The notes under the pieces are model-generated. The model made no database searches. It saw only the letters and a program-made list of their open reading frames with translations, and was not told where the DNA came from. Made by a program: the position numbers and the translations under genes. Below, in pieces: positions 1 through 8,957 of a stretch of DNA of 64,000 bases. The DNA lies in contig NZ_CP074126.1 of the NCBI RefSeq assembly GCF_018282095.1, positions 2,304,501 to 2,368,500 of the forward strand, read 5' to 3'. How positions within the stretch are numbered: position 1 is the stretch's first letter; every line of letters starts with the position of its first letter. Source of the stretch: Pseudovibrio brasiliensis (GTDB taxonomy: Bacteria > Pseudomonadota > Alphaproteobacteria > Rhizobiales > Stappiaceae).

Positions 1-194
1 TTTTCCAGAAGAGTAATCATCGGCAAAGTAAAGCTTGCCGTTTTCCCGGTTCCGGTTTGAGCAATGCCGAGGACATCTCTGCGTTCTAAAACGTAAGGGA
101 TGGCGCCTGCCTGAATGGCAGTCGGCTCTGTGTAACCAGAGGCTTCAACAGCGGCGAGAACTTTCTCACTAAGTCCGAGAGTGGAAAACGACAT
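1..194 (-). CDS. DEAD-box RNA helicase, N-terminal part (runs off the window)
   Basis: Only the first 64 codons are present, starting from the ATG at 194. The peptide begins [20 protein letters not shown] and shows the Q motif (F at position 3, then YTEPTAIQ) followed by the Walker A segment AQTGTGKT. This is the start of RecA-like domain 1 of RhlE-type ATP-dependent RNA helicases, which unwind RNA in ribosome assembly or mRNA decay. The DEAD box itself lies outside the window, so the subfamily cannot be fixed. The gene runs the same way as parE, about 210 bp downstream of it. Confidence 0.85.
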   Translation of the reverse strand, partial: MSFSTLGLSEKVLAAVEASGYTEPTAIQAGAIPYVLERRDVLGIAQTGTGKTASFTLPMITLLE

Positions 195-401
195 ATGGCA
201 TGTTCTTTACGATAATTAAGGAGAGAAGCTGGAATCCGTAAGATCTACAGGTTTCTCCAACCAGTTTGGCGGAACACTACATTTCTAAGCAGCGTTGTCA
301 ATAAATTCTGCGGCATAACCGATATATTCCTTCAAGTTATGCCAAGGTTGCTGAGTTCTAACCTACGTAAAACTCAGCAACTATTCAGAATTAAGGCTCT
401 T

Positions 402-2498
402 TTAAATATCCAGATCAGTCGCGAACTCCGCGCGCTCCTGAATGAAGTTGAAACGAGCCTCAGGTTTGTTGCCCATCAGCTGCTCTACAGCGCTGCGGGT
501 CTCAATCACTTCATCTTCGCCAACAACAACCTTCAAAAGGGTGCGGCGTTTCGGGTCCATGGTGGTTTCTTTCAGCTGCGCTGGCAGCATCTCACCCAGG
601 CCTTTAAAGCGACCAATTTCAATCTTGCCGTTCTTCTTGAAAGAGGTCTTCAGCAGCTGCTCACGGTGCTCATCATCACGGGCATACAGCGTCTTGCCGC
701 CCTGACTGATGCGGTAAAGCGGCGGAACAGCCAGATAAAGGTGCCCGTTGTTGATCAGATCAGGCATCTCTTTATAGAAGAAGGTAATCAGCAGTGCTGC
801 AATGTGCGCACCGTCAACGTCCGCATCGGTCATGATCACGATGCGCTCATAACGCAGATCTTTGTCATCGTAGTTGGAACGCGTGCCACACCCCAGTGCC
901 TGAATAAGATCAGAGAGCAACTGGTTGGCCACGAGCTTATCGCGACCAGCATTGGCAACGTTCAGGATCTTACCACGCAGCGGCAGTACAGCCTGTGTTG
1001 AACGGTTACGGGCCTGCTTTGCAGATCCACCCGCTGAGTCACCCTCCACGATGAACAGTTCAGTGCCATCAGACTTGCTGGTAGAACAATCCGCCAGCTT
1101 ACCCGGCAAACGCAGGCGGCGAACAGCTGTCTTACGAGCAACGTCTTTTTCCTGACGGCGCTTCAGACGCTCTTCCGCGCGATCAATAACCCATTCCAGC
1201 AACTTGTTGGCCTGGTTCGGAGAAGCCGTCAGCCAGTGATCAAAGGCATCACGAACGGCATTCTCTGCAATACGCGTCGCTTCATTGGTCGCCAGCTTGT
1301 CTTTTGTCTGTCCAACAAACTCAGGTTCACGCACAAATACAGAAAGCATACCAGCTGCAGACGTCAGAACGTCATCACCAGTTATGATGGACGCCTTCTT
1401 GTTGCCGATCAGCTCACCATAAGCCTTCAGGCCGCGGAGCAGGGCATAACGAAGACCGGTCTCGTGCGTACCGCCTTCCGGGGTTGGAACGGTGTTACAG
1501 TAAGAGTTGACGAACCCGTCGCCCGCAAACCATGCAACAGCCCATTCAACTGCACCATGTTTACCGGTGGCCTGTGTGCGGCCAGCAAAGACTTCATCAG
1601 TCACGCGGCGCTCTTTGCCCAACGCTTCTTCCAGATAATCCTTCAGGCCACCCGGGAAGTGGAAGGTTGCACTCTCAGGAACACCATTGGCTTCATCAGC
1701 CAGAGATTTGGCGCAGCGCCAGCGAATCTCAACACCGCCAAATAGATAGGCTTTGGAGCGTGCCATCTTCATCAGGCGGGCAGGCTTGAACTTCAGTGTT
1801 TTGCCAAAGATCTCCGCATCTGGTTTGAAGCGCACCATGGTGCCGCGGCGGTTGTGAACATCACCAACCAGCTCCAAGCCACCATCGGCAAGGCCGCGAC
1901 GGAATGTCTGGCGATAAAGTTTCCGGTTACGGGCAACTTCAACCACAAGCTCTTCAGAGAGCGCGTTCACAACGGAAATACCCACGCCGTGCAAACCACC
2001 GGAGGTCTCGTAGACTTTACTGTCAAACTTACCACCAGCGTGCAGGGTCGTCATAATGACTTCCAGTGCAGACTTGTCTTTATACTTAGGGTGCGGATCA
2101 ATCGGGATACCGCGACCATTATCTGTAATGGTCAGATAGCCATCGTCACTTAAGGAGACATCAATCCAGCTGGCGTGGCCTGCAACGGCCTCATCCATGG
2201 AGTTATCAATCACTTCAGCAAACAGATGGTGCAGCGCTTTTTCATCCGTACCGCCAATATACATACCCGGACGGCGACGGACTGGCTCAAGCCCTTCAAG
2301 TACCTCAATGTCGGCAGCAGTATATTCCGCATCAGCTGCAGCAGGGGGAGGTGGTGTCCGGCCTGCGCTGGATGATTTGGCAGGGGAGGACGGTGCGCTT
2401 GCTGCTGGTGCTTGTTTCTTCTCAGTGCTGCCAGAAGAGGATGTCAGCTCATCCATGCTTTTGGTAACATCTGCAAACAGATCATCAGGCGTGCTCAT
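402..2498 (-). CDS. parE: DNA topoisomerase IV subunit B
   Basis: 698 aa, the ATPase subunit of topoisomerase IV, which decatenates daughter chromosomes together with ParC. An Ala/Pro/Ser-rich N-terminal extension of about 55 residues precedes the GHKL ATPase domain (EGLEPVRRRPGMYIGG, then EVIDNSMDEA with the catalytic Glu/Asn region, and GGLHGVG). The C-terminal half has a TOPRIM domain with EGDSAGGSAKQARNR and DADVDGAHI. The PLRGKILNV segment favours ParE/GyrB of type IIA enzymes, and the lack of the long GyrB insertion together with the length favours ParE. GAGGT lies just upstream of the ATG. No parC is in view. Confidence 0.95.
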   Translation of the reverse strand: MSTPDDLFADVTKSMDELTSSSGSTEKKQAPAASAPSSPAKSSSAGRTPPPPAAADAEYTAADIEVLEGLEPVRRRPGMYIGGTDEKALHHLFAEVIDNSMDEAVAGHASWIDVSLSDDGYLTITDNGRGIPIDPHPKYKDKSALEVIMTTLHAGGKFDSKVYETSGGLHGVGISVVNALSEELVVEVARNRKLYRQTFRRGLADGGLELVGDVHNRRGTMVRFKPDAEIFGKTLKFKPARLMKMARSKAYLFGGVEIRWRCAKSLADEANGVPESATFHFPGGLKDYLEEALGKERRVTDEVFAGRTQATGKHGAVEWAVAWFAGDGFVNSYCNTVPTPEGGTHETGLRYALLRGLKAYGELIGNKKASIITGDDVLTSAAGMLSVFVREPEFVGQTKDKLATNEATRIAENAVRDAFDHWLTASPNQANKLLEWVIDRAEERLKRRQEKDVARKTAVRRLRLPGKLADCSTSKSDGTELFIVEGDSAGGSAKQARNRSTQAVLPLRGKILNVANAGRDKLVANQLLSDLIQALGCGTRSNYDDKDLRYERIVIMTDADVDGAHIAALLITFFYKEMPDLINNGHLYLAVPPLYRISQGGKTLYARDDEHREQLLKTSFKKNGKIEIGRFKGLGEMLPAQLKETTMDPKRRTLLKVVVGEDEVIETRSAVEQLMGNKPEARFNFIQERAEFATDLDI

Positions 2499-3091
2499 CG
2501 TACCTCTTTGGTCTTGCGCTCAGTAGTCTCGAATCAATCGGCAGTTTTGCAGGACTGAGAGAAAAGGGCAAAGATCTGCCGGAGTTCTACTCTTGTTCCT
2601 TGTGGGTAAGCGCCAGATATACGCTTTTTCGCTTACCTGAATGTGCCGAGCCCCACCAAAAGCGGGCATCTGACAGCCATATGCGCCATTCGCGGCGAAA
2701 ATACAAATGGCATTTCTGATTACCTCATGACCTGTGGTCAAAACTTTACACCGCGCATACACAATGCAGTAGCGTCATGTGCTGTAGATTGTTGCGAGCT
2801 TGCAACATGAATTTACGCTGACCCGAATGGTCGAAACTGACACTGGTTCGCTCAAGACAAATTGGATAGTTTGCCTTGTCCATGTTTGAGAGGTGGTCGA
2901 ACTGTGTAGGTTTTTTGTCAATCAGATTGAAAGCTAGGCATTTGTAAGATCATTTGTGACAATTTGAAGATATGTCGCCTTTGGAAACAAAATTGACATT
3001 TTTTCCTTTCATAGCCTGAACCCACAACGACGGCATGAAAACATGAGAAGTCAGAACCGTTGATCATTCGACAGCGGTCAAGTGAGGCACT
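2499..3091. other. Intergenic region between divergent parE and exoR
   Basis: 593 bp between two divergently read genes, so it should hold both promoters. A TTGACA -35-like hexamer lies at 2993-2998 ahead of exoR, but I see no convincing -10 at the right distance. Short open frames here have poor composition and no ribosome site; I see no supported gene. Confidence 0.5.
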
Positions 3092-3988
3092 TTGAAAAAA
3101 GCATTGTTTAAAGATGGAATGGTGACGCACCGCGCTGCGTTTACGCGTCTTATAACAAGCTTGAGCTGTGTCTCGGTTCTCACATTCGCTGCAGTTGGAA
3201 ATGTTTACGCGCTCGATTCAAACAAGAGTGCCGACGCTATGGCCGCCGTCAACCAGATGGCAAACGTCACACCTCAGCAGGCTCTGAAAGAAGGGGCCCG
3301 AGCTTACTACTCCGGTGAAAAAGACAAGGCACTTTCTCCGCTCCGCTACGCTGCTGAAAATGGGCAGGCCATGGCCGCCTGGAAGCTCGGCAGAATGTAC
3401 GCGCAAGGAGACGGTGTGCCAGAAGATGATCTTCAGGCGTTCCAGTACTTTTCTCAGGTCGTGCGCGAGTACTCCTCTGATGGTCCCAACGCGCGTTCAG
3501 CTCCCTTCGTGGCAAGCGCACTTGTTGAGTTGGGCCGTTACTTCCTGACAGGCATTGGCGATACTCCGGTTAAGCAGAACACCTATAAGGCACGTGAGGT
3601 CTTCACCTACGCGGCGTCTTACTTCGGTGATGCGGACGCCCAGTATAATCTCGGCCTTATGTATCTGGATGACAAACTTCCCGATCATGATCGCCGCCTT
3701 GCGGCACGCTGGCTCAAGCTGGCAGCTGTAAAAGGTCATGTGGGCGCACAGGCTAAATTTGGTGAACTTCTTTACTTTACAGAAGAACTCACCACAGCAC
3801 GTATAACCGGTCTAAAATGGATGACTTTGGCGCGCAGGCAGATTGTCGGTGGTGCGAATGATACCTGGATCGTCACGCTGCACGAGAAAGCCTTCTCTCT
3901 GGCCTCTGAGAAAGAGCGCCGCAAATCCGCCGAATGGGCTGATGAATGGCTCGTAAAACGCGGTCATGTAGTTGCTTCCAGCAACTAA
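3092..3988 (+). CDS. exoR: ExoR-like periplasmic Sel1-repeat regulator
   Basis: 298 aa from TTG 3092, which has GAGG at 3084-3087; ATG 3119 (289 aa) is an alternative. An N-terminal export signal ends near VYA. The body is Sel1/TPR-like: segments such as AAWKLGRMYAQGDGVPEDD and AQYNLGLMYLDD recur at 30-40 residue spacing from about residue 80 to 235. The motif TPQQALKEGARAYYSGEKDKAL and the overall length match rhizobial ExoR, the periplasmic inhibitor of the ExoS/ChvI two-component system controlling exopolysaccharide and motility. exoS/chvI are not in the window. The family call is strong; the regulatory role is inferred from rhizobia. Confidence 0.85.
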   Translation: MKKALFKDGMVTHRAAFTRLITSLSCVSVLTFAAVGNVYALDSNKSADAMAAVNQMANVTPQQALKEGARAYYSGEKDKALSPLRYAAENGQAMAAWKLGRMYAQGDGVPEDDLQAFQYFSQVVREYSSDGPNARSAPFVASALVELGRYFLTGIGDTPVKQNTYKAREVFTYAASYFGDADAQYNLGLMYLDDKLPDHDRRLAARWLKLAAVKGHVGAQAKFGELLYFTEELTTARITGLKWMTLARRQIVGGANDTWIVTLHEKAFSLASEKERRKSAEWADEWLVKRGHVVASSN

Positions 3989-4135
3989 TCCACGTTCTTC
4001 CTGTATTTTCTTCTAAATATGACTTGACCACTCAGGTTATTTCTGCGATTTAAATCATGAGTTCAATATTCAAGTTTTGTTATTGACCTCTGTTTGGCGA
4101 TTGTAGACCCCGATGCGGGTCTCTGGAATGTACTT

Positions 4136-4167
4136 GGGGTGAGTCTTTTGGCTCACCCTCTTTTTTT
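4136..4167 (+). terminator. Strong intrinsic terminator
   Basis: GGGTGAG (4137-4143) pairs with CTCACCC (4152-4158), followed by TCTTTTTTT. It lies 148 bp after exoR, with a second hairpin just ahead of it (GACCC at 4106-4110 pairing with GGGTC near 4117-4121), so it may end either a long exoR 3' UTR or a separate small RNA. Confidence 0.85.
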
Positions 4168-4306
4168 GCCTGAACACCGCAGAAAAGCTAAAATTTTCAC
4201 AGTCTTCACGCATATTGTTTAAGCCCCTGAAATTTCAGCCTTTTCAACAGCTGGAAGCTGATTTCTCATTTTTCACGCATGATTTGGGAAAAACTACAAA
4301 ACGCTA

Positions 4307-4335
4307 TTGCCAAGCTTTAAAACTCTGCCTATATA
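4307..4335 (+). promoter_or_regulatory. Sigma-70-type promoter of the tRNA-Pro cluster
   Basis: TTGCCA (4307-4312), a 17-bp spacer and TATATA (4330-4335) stand 44 bp ahead of the first tRNA-Pro. Between them and the tRNA lies a GACGCC-gcgg-GGCGTC hairpin (4349-4364), a possible leader structure. Confidence 0.65.
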
Positions 4336-4378
4336 CCTGCCTCAACAAGACGCCGCGGGGCGTCACGTTGATGAGTAA

Positions 4379-4455
<77 letters not shown>

Positions 4456-4476
4456 TTCATCAACCCGAAGATAGAT

Positions 4477-4553
<77 letters not shown>

Positions 4554-4575
4554 TCTATCGACCCGAAGATTAGTT

Positions 4576-4652
<77 letters not shown>

Positions 4653-4689
4653 TCTTCACTTTCTCTCTTAAAATTTAAGACTGAAACAG

Positions 4690-4711
4690 CACGGATCACT
4701 CCGTGTTTTTT
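4690..4711 (+). terminator. Intrinsic terminator after the tRNA-Pro cluster
   Basis: CACGGA-TCAC-TCCGTG stem-loop (4690-4705) followed by TTTTTT, 37 nt after the third tRNA. Confidence 0.85.
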
Positions 4712-4799
4712 GCGTTTACGCCATGCTTTCAGTAGGCATGAGCTCATCAGGCAAACCGAAACTTTCTCGTACAATCAAAGATCTTTAGGTTGGAGCGAT

Positions 4800-4825
4800 A
4801 GCCTACTCGTAGGCTCTTCTTTTTA
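4800..4825 (+). terminator. Second terminator-like hairpin
   Basis: AGCCTACTCGTAGGCT hairpin followed by CTTCTTTTT. No gene lies between this and the previous terminator; it could be a back-up terminator or the 3' end of an unrecognised small RNA. The remainder of 4712-4944 shows nothing I can support. Confidence 0.5.
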
Positions 4826-4944
4826 CGTTTGTCGGCCCATATAGCAAAGGCCACACGAAAGACCTCAGACGGGCACTACAGGCGGTTCTATGCGCCTCAT
4901 AAAGAGCATTCTGCTTAGCAATGTGGGAAGGGCGCCTCAGCAAC

Positions 4945-4977
4945 AAAAAAGCCCAGAGGCGTGAACCTCCGGGCTTT
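4945..4977 (-). terminator. Intrinsic terminator of the pit gene
   Basis: On the minus strand AAAGCCC and GGGCTTT flank a loop region and are followed by a T run (AAAAAA at 4945-4950 on the plus strand). It lies 27 bp past the pit stop codon. Confidence 0.85.
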
Positions 4978-5003
4978 AGAAATCTTGTGTTGTTGAGCTC
5001 TTC

Positions 5004-6494
5004 TTAGAAGATGAAGAGGTCCACAACGAAGAACATGCCTGCTGACAGGATCGCAGCCAGCGGTACGGTAATAACCCATGCAGCAATAATGGTCATGAAG
5101 TGGGAGCGACGAACCAGCATGCGGCGCTTCTCGTCTTCCTTCACGCGATTCTGCTTAAAGGTCTCCATGCCAGTGCTCTCTTTCACAAAAGCAATGCGGC
5201 GCTTGGACTTCATAGTGTACCACTCACGGAAGAAGCCAACACCAAAGATCGCACCCACGGCAATGTGAGTGGAGCTCACAGGTAGGCCGAGCCAGCTCGC
5301 AAAGATCACGGTGATCGCAGCGGACAGAGACACACAATAAGCGCGCATCGGGTTCAGTTTGGTGATCTTCTCGCCAACCATGCGGATTAGCTTAGGACCA
5401 AACAGCATCAGGCCGAAGGAAATACCAAACGCACCGATCAGCATCACCCACAGAGGGATCGCAACAGCTTTCGCAATGCCGCCTTCCTGAATGGTGTGCA
5501 CGATAGCGGAGAGTGGGCCAATCGCGTTCGCAACGTCGTTTGCACCATGCGCAAATGAGAGAAGCGCAGCAGAGAAAATCAGAGGCCAGCGGAACAGCGT
5601 ACGCAAAGACTGATTGCGGTTCTCCATGCCTTCAGACTGCCTGCGGATCAGTGGGCGGCAAACCAGCAGCGCCACAACAAAGGCAGCGGCACCAATCAGC
5701 AAGGCGACCTCAATGTCGATCTTGACGATCTTCTTAAGGCCCTTCATGGACAGATAGGTCGCAAATGCGCCTGCCATAATAGCGATCAGCAACGGCACCC
5801 AGCGGCGCGCTGCAGCGATTTTATCTTGCTGATAGATAATGAAGGACTTGATGAAGGCCAGGAACAAAGCGGCAATGATACCGCCTAGAACCGGCGAGAT
5901 CACCCAGCTTGCAGCAATGCCTGCCATAGTACCCCAGCTCACTGAACTGAAGCCAGCTGCAGCAATGCCGCCACCCATCACACCACCAACAATGGAGTGT
6001 GTGGTGGAAACAGGGGCACCAATCCAGGTCGCAAGGTTGAGCCAGATAGCTGCTGAAATCAGCGCTGCCAGCATCAACTTCACAAAGTCGGTGTAATCGC
6101 CAACCTGGCTTGCGTCGATAATGCCTTTGGAGACCGTTTTAACAACGTCACCACCAGCGATCAAAGCGCCAGCGCTCTCAAAGATGGCCGCCAACAGTAG
6201 CGCTCCACCAATTGTAAGAGCTTTGGAGCCCACGGACGGGCCCACATTGTTTGCCACATCGTTTGCGCCGATGTTGATCGCCAGATAGGCGCCAATACCA
6301 GCTGCAGCAACAATAATAATAGCGTTTGGTTGGTCAGAGACATAAAAACCAGCCATCGCCATAGCGAACATTAGAAAAACAAATGCGACCGCAGGAGCAA
6401 CCAGTGGACGTGCCATTGTGTTGCCGGCCAGCTCTAGTCTGGAAAACTTATCTAAGTCTTTGTCTAGAGTTGGCTTTTTTCTAAGGTTAGACAT
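5004..6494 (-). CDS. pit: Inorganic phosphate transporter, Pit (PHO4) family
   Basis: 496 aa from ATG 6494 (MSNLRKK...). An in-frame ATG at 6593 would add 33 residues of non-membrane, Cys-rich sequence and has no ribosome site, so I prefer the shorter form. Inner-membrane cation:phosphate symporter with about a dozen hydrophobic helices. Both PHO4 signatures are present: GANDVANNVGPSVGS near residue 75 and AHGANDVANAIGP near residue 340, separated by a hydrophilic middle segment. The C-terminal quarter has a charged cytoplasmic stretch (KQNRVKEDEKRRM) before the last helices. There is no PhoU-like partner beside it, which many low-affinity Pit genes have. Likely transcribed alone, given its own terminator. 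Confidence 0.9.
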   Translation of the reverse strand: MSNLRKKPTLDKDLDKFSRLELAGNTMARPLVAPAVAFVFLMFAMAMAGFYVSDQPNAIIIVAAAGIGAYLAINIGANDVANNVGPSVGSKALTIGGALLLAAIFESAGALIAGGDVVKTVSKGIIDASQVGDYTDFVKLMLAALISAAIWLNLATWIGAPVSTTHSIVGGVMGGGIAAAGFSSVSWGTMAGIAASWVISPVLGGIIAALFLAFIKSFIIYQQDKIAAARRWVPLLIAIMAGAFATYLSMKGLKKIVKIDIEVALLIGAAAFVVALLVCRPLIRRQSEGMENRNQSLRTLFRWPLIFSAALLSFAHGANDVANAIGPLSAIVHTIQEGGIAKAVAIPLWVMLIGAFGISFGLMLFGPKLIRMVGEKITKLNPMRAYCVSLSAAITVIFASWLGLPVSSTHIAVGAIFGVGFFREWYTMKSKRRIAFVKESTGMETFKQNRVKEDEKRRMLVRRSHFMTIIAAWVITVPLAAILSAGMFFVVDLFIF

Positions 6495-7081
6495 GCTGTA
6501 TACTTTTTTCGCCGCGTCTTCTTCGCGTAGTTTCTCATGCACCACGCAGCAAGCATCATACCCACTGCAATTTGGCACCCAACCCCCCATCATCCGATAA
6601 GGACAGGTGAGTGCATGTCATTTAGTGTGGCATCTCTGCCTTCAAATGAGCCTGCGCCGGAAACAATTCTCGAGGAACTTTGTGTATTAAAGCTACCTGC
6701 AAGCGCTTTTATTTCCGGTGAACGCTCAGTTCGCGCGCAAACTAGTTTTTGCGCCGGTATATTTCAAGTTAAAAATACCTATAAACTTTGGAGAAGTAAC
6801 TAGTTACAGATATTTCACGAAAACTTCGCACTACCTTCACTCAAAATGGCTCAGCGTCAAGTCCAATAATACTGAAGTCAAAACCGCAAATATTGCACCT
6901 ATGAGCGCAATTATTGCACTTACTGCCGCAATGAGTGCATCTATAGTTATTTACTAAGAGAAATCGGTATAGGTTTACCAAGTGCATTGACACCAATGGC
7001 ATAATTGGAGAAGAAACAGGAAAACTGGTATTTCGCCTTGGAAAACGTGTTTCCGATTCCGATGCGAGCAAGAGAGGTGAC
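6495..7081. other. Intergenic region, AT-rich
   Basis: 587 bp between divergent pit and the NDUFS4-like gene. It is AT-rich from about 6750 to 6960, where a short open frame has a hydrophobic Ala/Ile/Ser-rich tail but no ribosome site. No gene or clear promoter can be supported. Confidence 0.4.
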
Positions 7082-7387
7082 ATGGTAGCTAGAATCTACA
7101 ATCCAGCCAAAACGGCCATGCAGTCCGGAACCGCCAAGACCAACAACTGGGTGCTGGAGTTTGATCCACAGTCTCCAAAGTCCATTGACCCGCTCATGGG
7201 CTACACGTCTTCTGGAGACATGAAGCAGCAGGTGAAGCTGAAATTCTCCTCCAAGGAAGAAGCGGTCGCATATGCCAGCCGCAACAACATTCAGTACCGT
7301 GTTGACGAAGAGGCCAAGCGCAAGCATCGCCGCGCATCTTATTCAGATAATTTCCGTTTTGACAGATTATCTCCGTGGACACATTAA
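7082..7387 (+). CDS. NDUFS4-like accessory subunit of respiratory complex I
   Basis: 101 aa; GAGGTGAC lies directly before the ATG. The protein matches the short alphaproteobacterial relatives of mitochondrial NDUFS4 (ETC complex I subunit conserved region): MVARIYNPAKTAMQSG at the N-terminus, then WVLEFDPQSPKSIDPLMGY with the family-typical Trp/Asp pattern, a Ser-Gly-Asp turn, and FSSKEEAVAYASRNNIQY before a basic tail. It should bind the peripheral arm of NADH:ubiquinone oxidoreductase. It stands alone between pit and tRNA-Arg, as accessory subunit genes outside the nuo operon often do. Confidence 0.85.
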   Translation: MVARIYNPAKTAMQSGTAKTNNWVLEFDPQSPKSIDPLMGYTSSGDMKQQVKLKFSSKEEAVAYASRNNIQYRVDEEAKRKHRRASYSDNFRFDRLSPWTH

Positions 7388-7396
7388 GTTTCGCCA

Positions 7397-7425
7397 TTGA
7401 GATTATTCTCTAACGGCCTTATGAA
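7397..7425 (+). promoter_or_regulatory. Likely promoter of tRNA-Arg
   Basis: TTGAGA (7397-7402), a 17-bp spacer and TATGAA (7420-7425), 43 bp ahead of the tRNA. Both hexamers are imperfect. Confidence 0.5.
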
Positions 7426-7467
7426 ACATCTCACGCAAGGGGCGAGCTGATCGCCCCGAGCCAAAGC

Positions 7468-7544
7468 GGTCCCTTAGCTCAGCTGGATAGAGCACCGGCC
7501 TTCTAAGCCGACGGTCGCAGGTTCGAATCCTGCAGGGATCGCCA
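7468..7544 (+). tRNA. tRNA-Arg(TCT)
   Basis: 77 nt with encoded CCA. Acceptor GGTCCCT pairs with AGGGATC (one G-T pair); anticodon loop CTTCTAA gives TCT. Its last 16 bases plus two beyond form the att core of the adjacent prophage remnant, so the element inserted here while regenerating the tRNA. Confidence 0.97.
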
Positions 7545-7546
7545 CT
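7529..7546 (+). repeat. attL core (18 bp)
   Basis: CCTGCAGGGATCGCCACT, overlapping the tRNA-Arg 3' end; identical to 17969-17986. After the core the two flanks diverge (CTTTTC here, TTTCTC at the far end). Confidence 0.88.
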
Positions 7547-7586
7547 CTTTTCTAACATCCTGATATTGCTTGGAAAATTACCTCAA

Positions 7587-7611
7587 AAACCCCCTAACAA
7601 GTTAGGGGTTT
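7587..7611 (-). terminator. Terminator overlapping the integrase stop codon
   Basis: ACCCCCTAAC-AA-GTTAGGGGT hairpin; on the minus strand it is followed by a T run (AAAAA at 7585-7589 on the plus strand), and the integrase stop TAA forms part of the stem. Confidence 0.75.
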
Positions 7612-8438
7612 CGTTGCAGTGTTTTGATGGCTTCCTCTGCCATTTTTTTACGGTTGGCTTTACGCGTATAGAGCGACGGCATATCATCTGTTGTCCAGCC
7701 AAAGATCGCTTTTAGCTGTGAATCTGTTGCCCCGTTTTCAACTGCCAGTGTCGCCGCAGCTTTCCTCATTCCATGAGCTCGACCGGGCACACCAGCTGCG
7801 ACACAGCACTCCCTAAACCAGTTCCCAAACGATTCCTTTGTGTATGGCGTTTTGTCTTCTTTGCCGATGTAGCTGACACCATGTGGTGTTGCGTCGATTG
7901 CTTCCTGAAGGGGTAATAAGATCGGCAGGTGTATTTCGACTTCGCCTTTTTCCGTTGAGAAGCTTATTACCCCGTCTTTGACATGAGCAGGGCCAACTCT
8001 GCAAACATCCCCGCGTCGAAGCCCAGTAAAGGCCAGCACCTCAAGTGCAAGGCGTTCGCGTGTGCCAAGTGGCCAGCGGTTCCGGTACTGCTCAATTTCC
8101 TCAGGTGTCCACGTGTGATGGCCGTCTGATTTATTCCTGAGGCGCGGCACGTCGCGGGTAGGGTTCTTAGTAATGTGAATGCTGTTGTTGCTGATAGCCC
8201 ATTTGTACATCGCTGACATGTGCTTCAGAAAGTTATTGGCGGCTCCCGGTGTACTTGCGCGCTTATCTCTCCCGCCTTGGATCGTTGATGCATCAATCGC
8301 CTCCACAAGTACGTTCAGGATCGTTTTAAGGCAAATGTTGCACGCTCTCAGGAGTGGAACCAATGGCTTGAGGATCTGATTGGCGTGCAAAGAGGGCCGG
8401 TTGAAAAGGGCAATGAACTGGTTGATGCCCTCAAGCAA
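7602..8438 (-). pseudogene. Phage tyrosine integrase, 5'-truncated
   Basis: The open frame allows 278 aa (TTG 8438), but only the part below about 8315 looks like integrase; the first 40 or so codons are read antisense through the tape-measure remnant. The retained part has the end of the core-binding domain (TPGAANNFLKHMSAMYKWAI), the catalytic Arg in FTGLRRGDVCRV, HGMRKAAATLA with the His-x-x-Arg pair, and a C-terminal Tyr in GWTTDDMPSLYTRK. The arm-binding and most of the core-binding domain are missing relative to full integrases of 350-400 aa. The catalytic half is intact, but activity is doubtful without the DNA-clamping N-terminus and with no native start. Confidence 0.8.
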
Positions 8439-8957
8439 GACTTGGCAGACATTGACGCTCAGATTTCGGAACTAGGTGACGGGAGAAGCGCTCAGCAAAC
8501 CAAACGCAGTCTGATGTCTGATCGTGAGGAGATCGTCGAGCAGCTAAAGACACTCAATGCTGAACTTGCACAGACTGCGTCAGGGGTGGCAGAAGCCAAG
8601 GTAGCGGAAGCGCTACAGACCAAAGCCAATCAAATCCTTGCCGTACCAATCCCAAAGCTTTCCTCAGGTTCAGCTCTTGGTGGTCAAATCGTAGGTGGGC
8701 GTAATTATCTGGTTGGTGAGAACGGGGCCGAACTGGTGACCCCTAGCCAATCCGGTTACGTCCACACAGCCTCAGAAACAGCAAAGATGGTGGGCGCTGA
8801 AAGCTCTGGGGCTTCCTCTGGAGAAATCTACTACCACTTCGGGCCGTTCTATGTGGAAGGCGCTAACAACGCCGCTGAGATGGTCGAGGGCTTTGTTGAA
8901 CAGGTTCAGGACCGAATGTCCGGACTTCATGCAGATGTCGAATATGCGGTGCGCTAA
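8322..8957 (+). pseudogene. Phage tail tape-measure protein, C-terminal fragment
   Basis: In-frame sequence from about 8322 (RFKANVARSQEWNQWLEDL) to the stop at 8957 encodes the last 210 or so residues of a tape-measure protein: a charged coiled-coil stretch (DALKQDLADIDAQISELG, then EEIVEQLKTLNAEL) followed by the typical tape-measure end, RNYLVGENGAELVTPSQSGY, and a Gly/Ser-rich tail. Tape measures of P2-like phages are 700-1000 aa or more, so most of the gene is gone. An internal GTG (8385) could start a 190-aa product, but no ribosome site supports it. The 5' break coincides with the break in the integrase. Confidence 0.8.

Noticed and set aside
2520-2762. 80-codon minus-strand frame upstream of parE
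   Set aside because: No ribosome site, no recognisable motif, composition not coding-like, and it occupies the parE promoter region.
6718-6957. 79-codon plus-strand frame with a hydrophobic end
   Set aside because: No ribosome site and unusual composition; the Ala/Ile-rich tail arises from AT-rich DNA with repeated GCA-like words.
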